Assembly: GCA_963646285.1 (NCBI GenBank)
Contig: CAVIWF010000005.1
Span: 5,998 to 69,997 of the forward strand
Origin: CAKUFA01 sp963646285
GTDB lineage: Bacteria; Bacillota; Clostridia; Christensenellales; Aristaeellaceae
DNA: 64,000 nt
Direction of reading: 5' to 3'
The notes beneath the pieces were generated by a model. That model was not told the origin of the DNA. It saw only the letters and a list, made by a program, of their open reading frames with translations, and ran no database searches. Made by a program: the position numbers and the translations under genes. Below, piece by piece: positions 15,645 through 24,770 of this stretch (position 1 is its first letter; the number at the start of each line of letters is the position of its first letter).

Positions 15645-16630
15645 GCTACGCCCTCCAGCCAATCGGTCAGCTGACTGAATGTGATTTTCCAGCAATCGTT
15701 TTCACGGCAAAGCCGAACCACCCGGCCTGTACGGGTCAGCGTCTGCCCATCTGCTGTCAGCATGGACACATTCAGGCTGTAGGTTACTGTCTGCCCATCG
15801 GCAGAAACGCTGCCCCCTTCGAAGGTGAATCCCGTCAACTGGGGCAGGGCTTCCATGGCGGTAATGAAGTCACTCTGGTTCATCAGCGTTTCGCCATTGG
15901 ATGCATCCGCCGACGCCATGTAGCGGTAGAGCCTGCTCCAGTCCCGCATTTCCCACTTGTTCAGGATCACGTTCAGCGTGTTTTCGGGGGTAAGGATAAA
16001 GTTATCCTGTCGGGTTTGGGGCGTGGTCAGCAGCGTGTCATCACTGGTGGTGAGAAAATACTTCTGCCGCATGCGCATGCTTTCTGTGGCGTTGTCCCCT
16101 TGCTCGACGAGAATCTGCACCTCATCCACATCACAGTTTTCGGTAACGGTGGCAACCAGGCTCTGCATGCACAGCTGACGGCGAAGGATGGATTCCGTTC
16201 CCGCATTTTCGCTGCTGAGGTTTTCCGCCTCATCTGCATACCGATCCATGATTTCCCCGCTCAAGGTCACAAAGAGGGTACGCCCCTGCCTTGCCGTAGA
16301 CAGCACCTGAGTACCTTCAGGGAAAAGGGTATTCAGGCTATCGTCCCGTCCACTGGGACCGGCAATAAGGGCTGTGAGCAGTGCCATTTCATAGGCCTGG
16401 GATGGAGATTGGAGAATGGTACGCCGTTCCGGTGCCAGATAGGGCTCATCGTAATAGCGGTAATACAGCAGTGCTTCATTCGAGGTGGCAAGGCTTTGCG
16501 CCGCCACAGCTTCCGGCAGAATGGGAGACGTACCGGGCACAGCCGTGGTGCTCAGGTGGGATTCCGCCATATTGAAGGAGCAGCCGCTCAGCAGCAGGCA
16601 ACACAGCAGCAATATCAACAATCGCTTCAT
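15641..16630 (-). CDS. GerMN-domain lipoprotein, short form
   Basis: The protein has 329 residues with a lipobox LLLSGCS (Cys about residue 17). Residues 50-190 resemble a GerMN module (ALLYYRYYDEPYLAPERR, a long helix, then GRTLFVTLSGEIMDRY and VQILVEQGD). The C-terminal third, with DNFILTPENTLNVILNKW and GGSVSADGQTVTYSLNV, looks like a small NTF2/cystatin-like domain. It lies between the sensor kinase, whose stop it overlaps, and the long GerMN lipoprotein, so all are translationally coupled. It may sense or tune signals for the kinase; this is inference from order. Confidence 0.78.
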   Translation of the reverse strand: MKRLLILLLCCLLLSGCSFNMAESHLSTTAVPGTSPILPEAVAAQSLATSNEALLYYRYYDEPYLAPERRTILQSPSQAYEMALLTALIAGPSGRDDSLNTLFPEGTQVLSTARQGRTLFVTLSGEIMDRYADEAENLSSENAGTESILRRQLCMQSLVATVTENCDVDEVQILVEQGDNATESMRMRQKYFLTTSDDTLLTTPQTRQDNFILTPENTLNVILNKWEMRDWSRLYRYMASADASNGETLMNQSDFITAMEALPQLTGFTFEGGSVSADGQTVTYSLNVSMLTADGQTLTRTGRVVRLCRENDCWKITFSQLTDWLEGVA

Positions 16631-18153
16631 GAATGGGTTTCCTCCTTCATGGGCAATGTTACCGTAAAGACAGAGCCGTGTCCCGGCGTGCTTTCCACCG
16701 TCACTTCTCCGCCGTGGAGGGTTGTAATTTGCTTCACAATGGACAGACCCAGTCCCGTACCGCCGGTTTCCCGGCTGCGAGCCTTATCCACCCGATAGAA
16801 ACGTTCGAATACATGGGGCAAATCTTCCTCCGGAATGCCTACACCGTTGTCCCGGACACGCCACACAGCCTGCTTGCCTTCCCTGACAAGGGACACGCTG
16901 ATGCTGCCACCATCCGGCGTATACTTCACCGCATTATCGATCAGGTTGTAGAAGACCTGGCTCATCTTCGATACATCCACGCTGGCCATAATGCCGGGGG
17001 CAATGTTGTCCTGCAGCGTCTGTTTCCGCTTTTCCGCCATGGGCTGCAGCAGCCGGATGTTTTCCTCCGTCAGTTGGGAGATGTCCGTATCTTCCAGGTG
17101 GAGTTCCATTTTGTTGGCATCCATTCTGGTTAGGGTCAGCAAGTCGGTAACGATGCCGCTGAGGCGATCAATTTCGTGATCCATATCCTGCATGAATTCC
17201 GTTCTCAATTCCTGGGGCATGTCTGGTTGATAAATCAGGCTTTCCAGCAGAATTTTCATGGTAGCCAGAGGTGTTTTCAATTCATGGGAAGCGTTGGCAA
17301 CAAACTGGTTGCGGCTCTTGTCCAGCGATTCCAGCTGCTCTGCCATGGTGTTGTAGCTGACTGCCATTTCCCGCAGTTCGCCGGAACCCTTGACAGGTAC
17401 ACGAACGCTCAGGTCGCCTCGTCCCATCTTTTGCAGGGTGCCGGTCAACACAATAATAGGCTTTGTCAGCACCCGGGAGAAAATCAGGGCAACCAGCAGG
17501 GCTGCTGCCGCCACCACAGCGAAAGCCGTAGTCATTTGCCTCTCCACGGCATTCAGGCTTTCAACCAGCTCCTCCACGGGGCTGATGAACACCAAAGCAC
17601 CGATAGTTCCCTCTTCCCCTGTCATTTTCGCTGCACAGTAGGACACATGGGCATCTGCACGGTCAGCCGTGTTCATGGCGTCTTCCGCATCAAGGGTATG
17701 AATGCCGTAAGCGATACTGTCACCATTGACCAGCACCGCAATCACTTCCGGCAATTCCAGCTTCATGCCATAAAGGATGCTGAAGCTGTCATACTGCACC
17801 CTGCCGCTCTGATCTACCACCAGCAGCCTGCCCCCCATTTCTCCCCCATAGGAGGCCAACTCCTCATCCAAGGCATCCGAGGAGGCGGACGCAAAAAGAG
17901 GCGCAAGCGTCGTAGCCAGCTTCTCCACAGAGAGGCTGTCCTGACGGGTGCGCTGGGTAAACAGATAGTCGCTGACCAAGCCTGTCAGCGATGAAAGCAT
18001 GATGACAAAGGAAATGCCTACAATGAGCAAAAACGCCAGAAGAATCTTCCAGCGTATGCTGCTCAAGGGATGATGTTTAATCTTCGTCGGTGAAATAGTA
18101 ACCAACTCCCCATTTCGTGAGGATAAACTCCGGCTCTGCCGTATTCCGCTCAA
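16627..18153 (-). CDS. Sensor histidine kinase with extracellular domain, HAMP, HisKA and HATPase domains
   Basis: The kinase has up to 508 residues. Order: membrane helix 1 (about residues 37-58), an extracytoplasmic sensor domain of about 140 residues, helix 2 (about 209-230), HAMP (RVLTKPIIVLTGTLQKMGRGD), HisKA with the phosphorylated His in NASHELKTPLATM (about 289), and an ATPase domain with N box NAVKYTPDGG, G1 DNGVGIPEEDL and G2 GTGLGLSIVK. It pairs with the response regulator whose gene end it overlaps. The start is uncertain: the first frame initiator is a TTG at 18153 inside the regulator gene; TTG codons at 18105 and 18066 are alternatives and none has an ideal ribosome site. Domain layout resembles WalK/PhoR/MtrB kinases. 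Confidence 0.9.
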   Translation of the reverse strand: MSGIRQSRSLSSRNGELVTISPTKIKHHPLSSIRWKILLAFLLIVGISFVIMLSSLTGLVSDYLFTQRTRQDSLSVEKLATTLAPLFASASSDALDEELASYGGEMGGRLLVVDQSGRVQYDSFSILYGMKLELPEVIAVLVNGDSIAYGIHTLDAEDAMNTADRADAHVSYCAAKMTGEEGTIGALVFISPVEELVESLNAVERQMTTAFAVVAAAALLVALIFSRVLTKPIIVLTGTLQKMGRGDLSVRVPVKGSGELREMAVSYNTMAEQLESLDKSRNQFVANASHELKTPLATMKILLESLIYQPDMPQELRTEFMQDMDHEIDRLSGIVTDLLTLTRMDANKMELHLEDTDISQLTEENIRLLQPMAEKRKQTLQDNIAPGIMASVDVSKMSQVFYNLIDNAVKYTPDGGSISVSLVREGKQAVWRVRDNGVGIPEEDLPHVFERFYRVDKARSRETGGTGLGLSIVKQITTLHGGEVTVESTPGHGSVFTVTLPMKEETHS

Positions 18154-18766
18154 TCTTTTCCCGCAGGCGGCGAATGTGTACGTCTACCGTCCGGTCTTCC
18201 CCTGCATAGTCGTACTTCCAGACATTTTCCAGCATTTCCTCCCGGCTGAATACCTTGCCCCGGTTGGTTACGAACATGTGCAGCAGGTCGAATTCCTTGG
18301 CTGTCAGCCGAATTTCCTTGCCTGCAAGGGTAACGGTGCGCTTCAGGAGGTTCACTTCCAGGTCACGCACACGGATCACCCGCTTTTCCTCCACAGTGCT
18401 GCTGCCCGTACGGCGGAGGATGGTCTTAATCCGTGCCTTGACCTCCAGCACATTGAAGGGCTTGGTCATGTAGTCATCTGCGCCATATTCCAGACCCAGA
18501 ATTTTATCCATGTCCTCTCCCTTGGCGGTCAGCATAATAATGGGCACATTGCTGTGCTCGCGAATGCGCTGGCACACGCTCAGACCATCCAGCTTGGGAA
18601 GCATCACGTCCAGCAGAATCAGGTCGAAGCTTTGATTAAAAAACTTTTCCAGTGCTTCTTCCCCGTCCATGGCGCTTTCCGTTTCATAGTCTTCCTGTTC
18701 CAGTGTGTATTTCAGGCCTTTCAGAATCAAAGGCTCATCATCTACCAGCAAAATGCGTTTGCCCAT
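18077..18766 (-). CDS. OmpR/PhoB-family response regulator
   Basis: This 229-residue regulator has a receiver domain (acidic pocket LLVDDEP, phosphorylated Asp in LILLDVMLPKLDG about residue 52, switch Lys in MTKPFN) and a winged-helix DNA-binding domain (LTAKEFDLLHMFVTNRG, then EDRTVDVHIRRLREKIE). ATG at 18766 follows GAGGAG by seven bases. It is the first gene of a four-gene operon with the kinase and two GerMN lipoproteins. Family members bind tandem repeats about 11 bases apart; such repeats are seen at the htrA promoter and at 51.4 kb. Confidence 0.95.
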   Translation of the reverse strand: MGKRILLVDDEPLILKGLKYTLEQEDYETESAMDGEEALEKFFNQSFDLILLDVMLPKLDGLSVCQRIREHSNVPIIMLTAKGEDMDKILGLEYGADDYMTKPFNVLEVKARIKTILRRTGSSTVEEKRVIRVRDLEVNLLKRTVTLAGKEIRLTAKEFDLLHMFVTNRGKVFSREEMLENVWKYDYAGEDRTVDVHIRRLREKIERNTAEPEFILTKWGVGYYFTDED

Positions 18767-18800
18767 GCAGACACTCCTCTTCCTCAATGAGTATGTTTAG

Positions 18801-18829
18801 ATTGTACGACAAAATATGAAGAAATGCAA
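18801..18829 (-). promoter_or_regulatory. Promoter of the two-component/GerMN operon
   Basis: TTGCAT (18829-18824), 17-base spacer, TACAAT (18806-18801) on the minus strand. It directs the gene set ending near 14115. Confidence 0.75.
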
Positions 18830-18946
18830 GGTAATTGCAATATTTTTGTTACAAAATAATTTCAACCTTATCACGCTTCCTGTTTTTACGGGGTTTTGCC
18901 CCTGTTTCCGCAAGAAACATATGTTCCTGTTTTGCTCCCGGAAAAC

Positions 18947-18975
18947 TTGACCGACTTTCTCCCTCATGCTATAAT
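18947..18975 (+). promoter_or_regulatory. Promoter for polC with a leader of about 100 bases
   Basis: TTGACC (18947-18952), 17-base spacer and perfect TATAAT (18970-18975). The expected start near 18982 leaves about 98 leader bases containing a hairpin (CGTGG/CCACG core flanked by CAGC/GCTG) followed by a T-rich stretch. Confidence 0.8.
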
Positions 18976-19079
18976 GACGAGCGCAGAAGCATCAGAATTG
19001 TTCTTTCACAGCTGCCAGCGTGGCCAGCCACGACGGCTGCTTTTCTCTCATTTTGTAACCCCATTCAAGGAGGAGCTGC

Positions 19080-22000
19080 ATGAGCTACGAGGATCTTTTA
19101 GGAGAAATCACCAAGGAGCTTCCCCACCTGAAGGATCAGCTTTCCACGCCGTCCGTTGTTTTTGTCCGTGAATTCAACAAGGTGTACATTACCTTTCAAA
19201 GCAAGGTGCTGGTGGAGGAAAAGACCTTCATGAAAATGAAGGCTATTATGCAGCGCATTTTCCCTCAATGCCCGGATCTGGCCGTTCGGGTAGTCAGTCC
19301 TGCCTTGAAAGATGATTTTCTTGCCAACATCGGTGTGTACAAGCAAGTGCTGGTAGACTTCCTCAAGCGGAATTATCCTTCCTCCGTTTCCTGGATGGAT
19401 CAAATCGACTGGCGGTGTGAAGGTACTCGCATTACCCTCACCTTCCCTGATGATTTTTCTTTGGAATACATGTCCCGGCACAATGTAGCAGCCAGCCTTG
19501 CACGGGCTGTGAAGGACATTTTCAGTGCCGATGTGCAGGTGGAGCTGACCGTTGCCGGCGACCAGGAAGCTCGTCTGCAAGCCATCCGGGAGGAGCGTGC
19601 CCGTGAGCAGGCAGAAGCCATGGCAGCAGCAGCCCAGCAGCGTGCCAAAGAAGAGAAGGCAAGTGCAAAGCCCCGTGCAGAACGCAAGCCTGCCCAGCCC
19701 CAGGAAAAAAAAGAAGCCGAAAAGCCTCAGGATAAGCCTCTCCTGCATCCGCAAATGACCGACCATGTGCTGGGCAAGCCTATTATGGGACGCAGCATTG
19801 CCGACCGCCCCATCGAAATGAGAGAGCTTGCAGCGGACAGTGGTCTGGTGGTGGTGCAGGGCGACATCTTCAAGCTGGAAACAAAGGAGCTGAAAGGCGG
19901 CGAAATGCTGCTGGTCTCCTTTGCGGTAACGGACTATACTTCCTCCATTTTGTGCAAGGTGTTCATGCGGTATCGGAACCGCTTTGCCAAGAAAAACGAC
20001 GATGCCCCTGCTGCCCCCATTACTGCTGAGGAGCGGCAGGCTGTTATGGATAAGGTGAATCAAATCAAGTGCGGCATGAATGTGAAGATTCGTGGCGAGT
20101 GTATGTACGACAATTTTGCCCGGGAGCTTTCCATTTCCGTCCGTGACATGGTACCCATGGAGAAAATCGAGCGGGAAGACACTGCTGAGGAGAAGCGCAT
20201 CGAGCTGCACATGCATACCACCATGTCCACCATGGACGGCATGACCCCTGCAGAGGATTTGATCAAGCGTGCCATTAAGTGGGGGCATCCGGCTGTAGCC
20301 ATCACCGACCACGGTGTGGTACAGGCCTTCCCGGCGGCTTTCGGTGCCGTCAAGGGGCAGAACATTAAGCTGATCCCCGGCTGCGAAGGCTACCTGATTG
20401 ATGAAGCCCTCGTGGTGGAAAACCCGACGGAATACGACTTTGACGCCCCCATTGTGGTGCTGGATTTTGAATCCACCGGTTTGAATACCAACATTGCCCG
20501 GGTTATTGAAATCGGTGCCGTGAAATTGGTAGGCGGAACGGTGACGGATTCCATCAGTATTCTGGTGAATCCCAAGGAGCCCTTAAAGCCCAAGATTACC
20601 GAAATCACCGGCATCACCGACATGATGCTCTCCGATAAGGAAACTGCCGAAACGGCCATTCCGAAGCTGATGGCGTTTATCGGCGACTGCCCCATTGCCG
20701 CCCACAATGCTTCCTTTGACGCTTCTCTGCTCCGTGCCGAGCTGCGCCGTCTTGGCATTCAATGGGATGGCACCGTACTGGACACCTTGACCCTGTGCCG
20801 CAAGCTGTACCCGGACATGAAGAGTCACAAGCTGGGCAGCCTGTGCAAAAAGCTGGGTGTAAGCCTGAAGAATGCCCACCGTGCTGTCCACGATGCAACG
20901 GCAACAGCCCTGTGTCTGGCTAAGATGTACAAGGAATGCCGTGAAAAGGACATGAACACCCTGTATGACCTGAATCGGCAGCTGCACGGTGGGGCTATCG
21001 GCGAAAGCTTCCACATTATCCTGCTGGTAAAAACGCAGAAGGGCATGGAAAACCTGAACCGTCTCGTGTCCATCGGCCACCTGGAGTATTTCCGCCGGAA
21101 GCCCCACATGCCCAGACCCATCATCGAAAAGTACCGGGAAGGTCTGATCCTGGGCAGTGCCTGCGAAGCAGGGGAACTGTTCCGTGCCGTGCTTGCCGGG
21201 GAAAACTGGGAAAAGCTGAAGAAGATCGCCAGCTTCTACGACTATCTGGAGATTCAGCCCATTGGCAACAACGCTTTCCTTGTGCGTGAAGGGCAGGTCA
21301 AGGATGACGAAGGCCTGCGGGATCTGAACCGCACCATCGTCAAGCTGGGTGAGGAATTGGGGCTGCCTGTGGTTGCCACCGGCGACGTGCATTTTCTCGA
21401 CCCCCATAATGCCATTAACCGGGCAATCATTCAGGCCGGTCAGGGTTTTGATGACTGCGACAATCAGCCGCCTCTGTACTTTAAGACGACCAATGAAATG
21501 CTGGAAGAATTCAGCTACCTGGGCAAGGAGAAAGCCCATGAGGTGGTCATTGACAATCCCCGAAAGATTGCTGATCAGGTGGAACAGCTGCGCCTGTTCC
21601 CCAAGCATCCCAAGGGGGAAGATACTTTCCAGCCCTTCTGGCCGGATGCAGCAGACAATATTCAGAACATGTCCTGGGGCACTGCCAAGGAATGGTATGG
21701 CGATCCCCTGCCGGAAATCGTCACCAAGCGGCTGGAAAAGGAGCTTAACTCCATCATTGGCTACGGCTTTGCAACGCTGTACAACATTGCAGAGCGGCTG
21801 GTACAGCGTTCCCTGGCGGACGGCTATCTGGTCGGCAGCCGTGGCAGCGTAGGTTCCAGCTTTGTGGCATGCATGTGCGGCATCACCGAGGTGAACGCCC
21901 TGCCGCCCCACTACCGCTGCACCCATTGCCACAAGGGATTCTTTGACGTGGACAAGAACAAGTACAAAGTCGGCGTGGACTTGCCGGACAAGGACTGCCC

Positions 22001-23498
22001 CATCTGCGGGAAGCCCCTCACGAAAGATGGATTCGATATTCCTTTCGAAGTGTTCCTGGGCTTTGCCGGTGACAAGGTGCCTGATATTGACCTGAACTTC
22101 GCCAATGAATATCAGTCCCGTGCTCACCATCAGGTGGTGGAACTGTTTGGCGAAGGTCACGTTTTCCGTGCCGGCACGGTCGGCACTCTGGCAGACAAGA
22201 CTGCCTACGGCTACGTCAGCAAGTATCTGGAAGAGCGGCACATCCAATGCGGCAACACGGAAAAAGAACGGCTGGTGCAGGGCTGCATGGGCGTCAAGCG
22301 AACCACCGGTCAGCACCCCGCCGGCATGGTGGTTGTGCCCAAGGAGTACGAGATTTACCAATTTACTGCCGTGCAGCACCCGGCTGACGATCCCTCTGCC
22401 GAGTTTATCACCACCCACTTCGACTTCCACTCCATGCACGACATTCTGGTGAAGCTGGACTGTCTGGGGCACTTGGATCCTACCATGATCCACGAACTGT
22501 GCCAGCTGACAGGCGTTGACTTCCGTGACATTCCCCTGGATGATCCGGCAGTGCGCAGTCTGTTCCACTCTCCTGAAGCGCTGGGTGTTACACGGGAACA
22601 GATTGACTGCACCACGGGTACCTTCGGCATTCCCGAATTTGGCACAGGCTTTGTTCGGGGCATGTTGGACGATACCCACCCTTCCACCATGGAAGAGCTG
22701 ATTCGTATTTCCGGCCTGAGTCACGGTACGGACGTGTGGCTTGGCAATGCGCAGGAAATCATCCGCTCCGGCACGGCCAAGCTGAACGAATGCGTCTGCT
22801 GCCGTGACGACATCATGAATTACCTGATTGATAAGGGCGTGGAGCCTAAGCTGGCCTTTACCACCATGGAATCTGTCCGAAAGGGCAAGGGCTTGAAGCC
22901 CGAAATGGAGCAGGCCATGCTTGACCACAACGTAGCGCCCTGGTTCATCGACAGCTGCAAAAAGATCAAGTACATGTTCCCCAAAGGACATGCTGTGGCC
23001 TACGTCACCATGGCTCTTCGCATTGCCTGGTTCAAGGTGCATCACCCCCTCGCCTACTATGCTGCCTACTTTACCGTGCGCGGCGACGGCTTCAATGCGG
23101 CAACGATGATCATTGACCCTGACACCTGCCGTGCAAAAATCCGTGAAATCAAGGACATGGAAAACGCAACAGCCAAGGACAAGGATTCACAGACGGCGCT
23201 GGAACTGGTGCTGGAAATGAACATGCGTGGATTCAAGTTCCTGCCGGTAGACCTGTACAAGAGCGACGTGCGGAAGTTCCTGATTGAGGACGGCAATCTT
23301 CGCTGTCCCTTCACCAGCTTGGGCGGACTGGGTGAAAGCGCCGCCATTTCCATCGTCGCTGCCCGGGATGAGCGTCCCTTCCTTTCCATTGAAGATTTGA
23401 AGGAACGGGGTCATGTAGGCAACGGCGTCGTGGATTTGCTGCGAACCCACGGTTCCCTGGAGGGACTCAGCGAAACCAGTCAAATGAGTATGTTTTGA
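19080..23498 (+). CDS. polC: DNA polymerase III alpha subunit, Gram-positive PolC type
   Basis: This 1472-residue protein is the replicative polymerase with built-in proofreading. Order: N-terminal domain (1 to about 165), a charged Ala/Lys/Glu-rich linker (about 165-220), an OB fold (about 240-360), a PHP domain opening with ELHMHTTMSTMDG (about 375), a DnaQ-type 3'-5' exonuclease inserted in the PHP domain (FESTGLN about 460, and HNASFDASLL), and the C-family polymerase core with GSRGSVGSSFV (about 920), a Cys4 zinc site made of CTHCHKG and CPICGKP, and PDIDLNFA (about 1001) holding the catalytic aspartates. Length matches PolC (about 1430-1470). AGGAGG precedes the ATG. A serine hydrolase gene follows after 25 bases. 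Confidence 0.98.
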   Translation: MSYEDLLGEITKELPHLKDQLSTPSVVFVREFNKVYITFQSKVLVEEKTFMKMKAIMQRIFPQCPDLAVRVVSPALKDDFLANIGVYKQVLVDFLKRNYPSSVSWMDQIDWRCEGTRITLTFPDDFSLEYMSRHNVAASLARAVKDIFSADVQVELTVAGDQEARLQAIREERAREQAEAMAAAAQQRAKEEKASAKPRAERKPAQPQEKKEAEKPQDKPLLHPQMTDHVLGKPIMGRSIADRPIEMRELAADSGLVVVQGDIFKLETKELKGGEMLLVSFAVTDYTSSILCKVFMRYRNRFAKKNDDAPAAPITAEERQAVMDKVNQIKCGMNVKIRGECMYDNFARELSISVRDMVPMEKIEREDTAEEKRIELHMHTTMSTMDGMTPAEDLIKRAIKWGHPAVAITDHGVVQAFPAAFGAVKGQNIKLIPGCEGYLIDEALVVENPTEYDFDAPIVVLDFESTGLNTNIARVIEIGAVKLVGGTVTDSISILVNPKEPLKPKITEITGITDMMLSDKETAETAIPKLMAFIGDCPIAAHNASFDASLLRAELRRLGIQWDGTVLDTLTLCRKLYPDMKSHKLGSLCKKLGVSLKNAHRAVHDATATALCLAKMYKECREKDMNTLYDLNRQLHGGAIGESFHIILLVKTQKGMENLNRLVSIGHLEYFRRKPHMPRPIIEKYREGLILGSACEAGELFRAVLAGENWEKLKKIASFYDYLEIQPIGNNAFLVREGQVKDDEGLRDLNRTIVKLGEELGLPVVATGDVHFLDPHNAINRAIIQAGQGFDDCDNQPPLYFKTTNEMLEEFSYLGKEKAHEVVIDNPRKIADQVEQLRLFPKHPKGEDTFQPFWPDAADNIQNMSWGTAKEWYGDPLPEIVTKRLEKELNSIIGYGFATLYNIAERLVQRSLADGYLVGSRGSVGSSFVACMCGITEVNALPPHYRCTHCHKGFFDVDKNKYKVGVDLPDKDCPICGKPLTKDGFDIPFEVFLGFAGDKVPDIDLNFANEYQSRAHHQVVELFGEGHVFRAGTVGTLADKTAYGYVSKYLEERHIQCGNTEKERLVQGCMGVKRTTGQHPAGMVVVPKEYEIYQFTAVQHPADDPSAEFITTHFDFHSMHDILVKLDCLGHLDPTMIHELCQLTGVDFRDIPLDDPAVRSLFHSPEALGVTREQIDCTTGTFGIPEFGTGFVRGMLDDTHPSTMEELIRISGLSHGTDVWLGNAQEIIRSGTAKLNECVCCRDDIMNYLIDKGVEPKLAFTTMESVRKGKGLKPEMEQAMLDHNVAPWFIDSCKKIKYMFPKGHAVAYVTMALRIAWFKVHHPLAYYAAYFTVRGDGFNAATMIIDPDTCRAKIREIKDMENATAKDKDSQTALELVLEMNMRGFKFLPVDLYKSDVRKFLIEDGNLRCPFTSLGGLGESAAISIVAARDERPFLSIEDLKERGHVGNGVVDLLRTHGSLEGLSETSQMSMF

Positions 23499-23523
23499 TG
23501 CATCACACACAGGAGGAAAAACC

Positions 23524-24717
23524 ATGCTGGATCAAGTCGTCCGCTATTTCGTGGAGGATACCCACATCATGGCCTGCATGACCGCAGCGTGCGGTACATC
23601 CGGCACGGCCTATGTTGCCCAGGCAGGATGCACACATTTTGACGGGACCGGCAATGTGAACGACCGTACCCTGTTCGACCTTGCCAGCCTGACCAAACTG
23701 TTTACCGGGCTCACGGTTATGCGTCTATGGGAAGAAAACAGGCTTTCTCTGGATGCCCCTGTAACCGACTATGCGCCTCAGTTGACAAACCTTACGCAGG
23801 TGACTGTCGATCAGGTGTTAGGCTTTGAGGTGGCACTCACCACGCCGGAGAGGATTGATACCCAGCTCAGCAGGGAGGCAGGGCTCAGGCAGCTTGCCGC
23901 TATTGTTCCCAAGCCCCAGGGCACAGGGCGTTACTACTCCGATATGCATGCTATGGTGCTGGGGCTGGTCATTGAAGGCGTATGCCAAATGCCCCTGATG
24001 GACTGCATTGGGCAGGAAATTCTTGCGCCCCTGCACATGTCAGATACCTTTGCCCATGTGCCTGATAACCGCTTGCCGGATTGCGTATGCTACGATTGGG
24101 AGCACCGAATCGAAGGCGGCAGGTACATGGTACGAAAGGGCATCACGCCCGGGACGCCCCATGATCCCAAAGCACGGCTGCTGGGCGAAGATGGTCGCCA
24201 TTTATGCGGTCATGCAGGACTTTTCTCCACCCGGAAGGATATGATTCGCCTATGCCAGGGGCTGCTGAATGGCAAGCTGCTGAAGCACTCCACCTTGCAG
24301 CGGATGGCGCAAAACCGGCTGGGTCGTCAGCTGCCCGATGGCCGATATACCCAGTACCTTGGCAGTCAATGCTATGTGAAGCACCCCATGCAGTACTTTT
24401 CTGAAATACCTGTATACATGAGTGATGAAGCCATTGGCCTTTCCGGCTTTACCGGGAATCACGTGGCCATCGACCCCCAAACCGGTATTTTCTCCCTGAT
24501 GTTGGGGAATCGTGTGATGAATCGATTAACGACGCTCATCCCCGAAAGCGGCAAGAGCCTGACTGACTATGGCCTTGCTCCGGATGGTTCCGGCAAGTAT
24601 TTTTTACCGGATGGTTCCTGGGTTTATTCTTCCGTGGACTATGTTCACCAAAAAGACGAGCACCTCCACAAGGCCATTGCAGAGGTGCTCGGTGCTCCTG
24701 TTTGGCACAAAGCATAA
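23524..24717 (+). CDS. Beta-lactamase/class C-like serine hydrolase
   Basis: A 397-residue member of the PF00144 family. The nucleophile motif is S55-L-T-K58, the Tyr motif is YYSDMHAMVLG, and LSGFTGNHVAIDP is in the KTG position. There is no signal peptide. It starts 25 bases after polC with AGGAGG, so it is probably co-transcribed with polC, although no functional link is known. Related to, but clearly different from, the hydrolase at 6244-7287. Substrate unknown; esterase or peptidase activity is likely. Confidence 0.85.
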   Translation: MLDQVVRYFVEDTHIMACMTAACGTSGTAYVAQAGCTHFDGTGNVNDRTLFDLASLTKLFTGLTVMRLWEENRLSLDAPVTDYAPQLTNLTQVTVDQVLGFEVALTTPERIDTQLSREAGLRQLAAIVPKPQGTGRYYSDMHAMVLGLVIEGVCQMPLMDCIGQEILAPLHMSDTFAHVPDNRLPDCVCYDWEHRIEGGRYMVRKGITPGTPHDPKARLLGEDGRHLCGHAGLFSTRKDMIRLCQGLLNGKLLKHSTLQRMAQNRLGRQLPDGRYTQYLGSQCYVKHPMQYFSEIPVYMSDEAIGLSGFTGNHVAIDPQTGIFSLMLGNRVMNRLTTLIPESGKSLTDYGLAPDGSGKYFLPDGSWVYSSVDYVHQKDEHLHKAIAEVLGAPVWHKA

Positions 24718-24720
24718 GAA

Positions 24721-24757
24721 AACGCCTGCATCGCCCTCTACGAGCAATGCAGGCGTT
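24721..24757. terminator. Bidirectional terminator between the hydrolase and galK genes
   Basis: Arms 24721-24731 and 24747-24757 pair perfectly over 11 bases; AAAA lies before and a T-rich run after. Confidence 0.85.
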
Positions 24758-24770
24758 GGTTTTATTCCGA

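Noticed and set aside
20583..23045. 820-codon open frame on the minus strand opposite polC
   Set aside because: It is a shadow of the GC-rich polC codons. It has no ribosome site, and its translation is His/Gly/Val-rich without a family, while the plus strand encodes a full PolC.
24659..24691. Nine-base inverted repeat GAGCACCTC/GAGGTGCTC as a terminator
   Set aside because: It lies inside the hydrolase coding region, has no T run, and a proper terminator follows after the stop.
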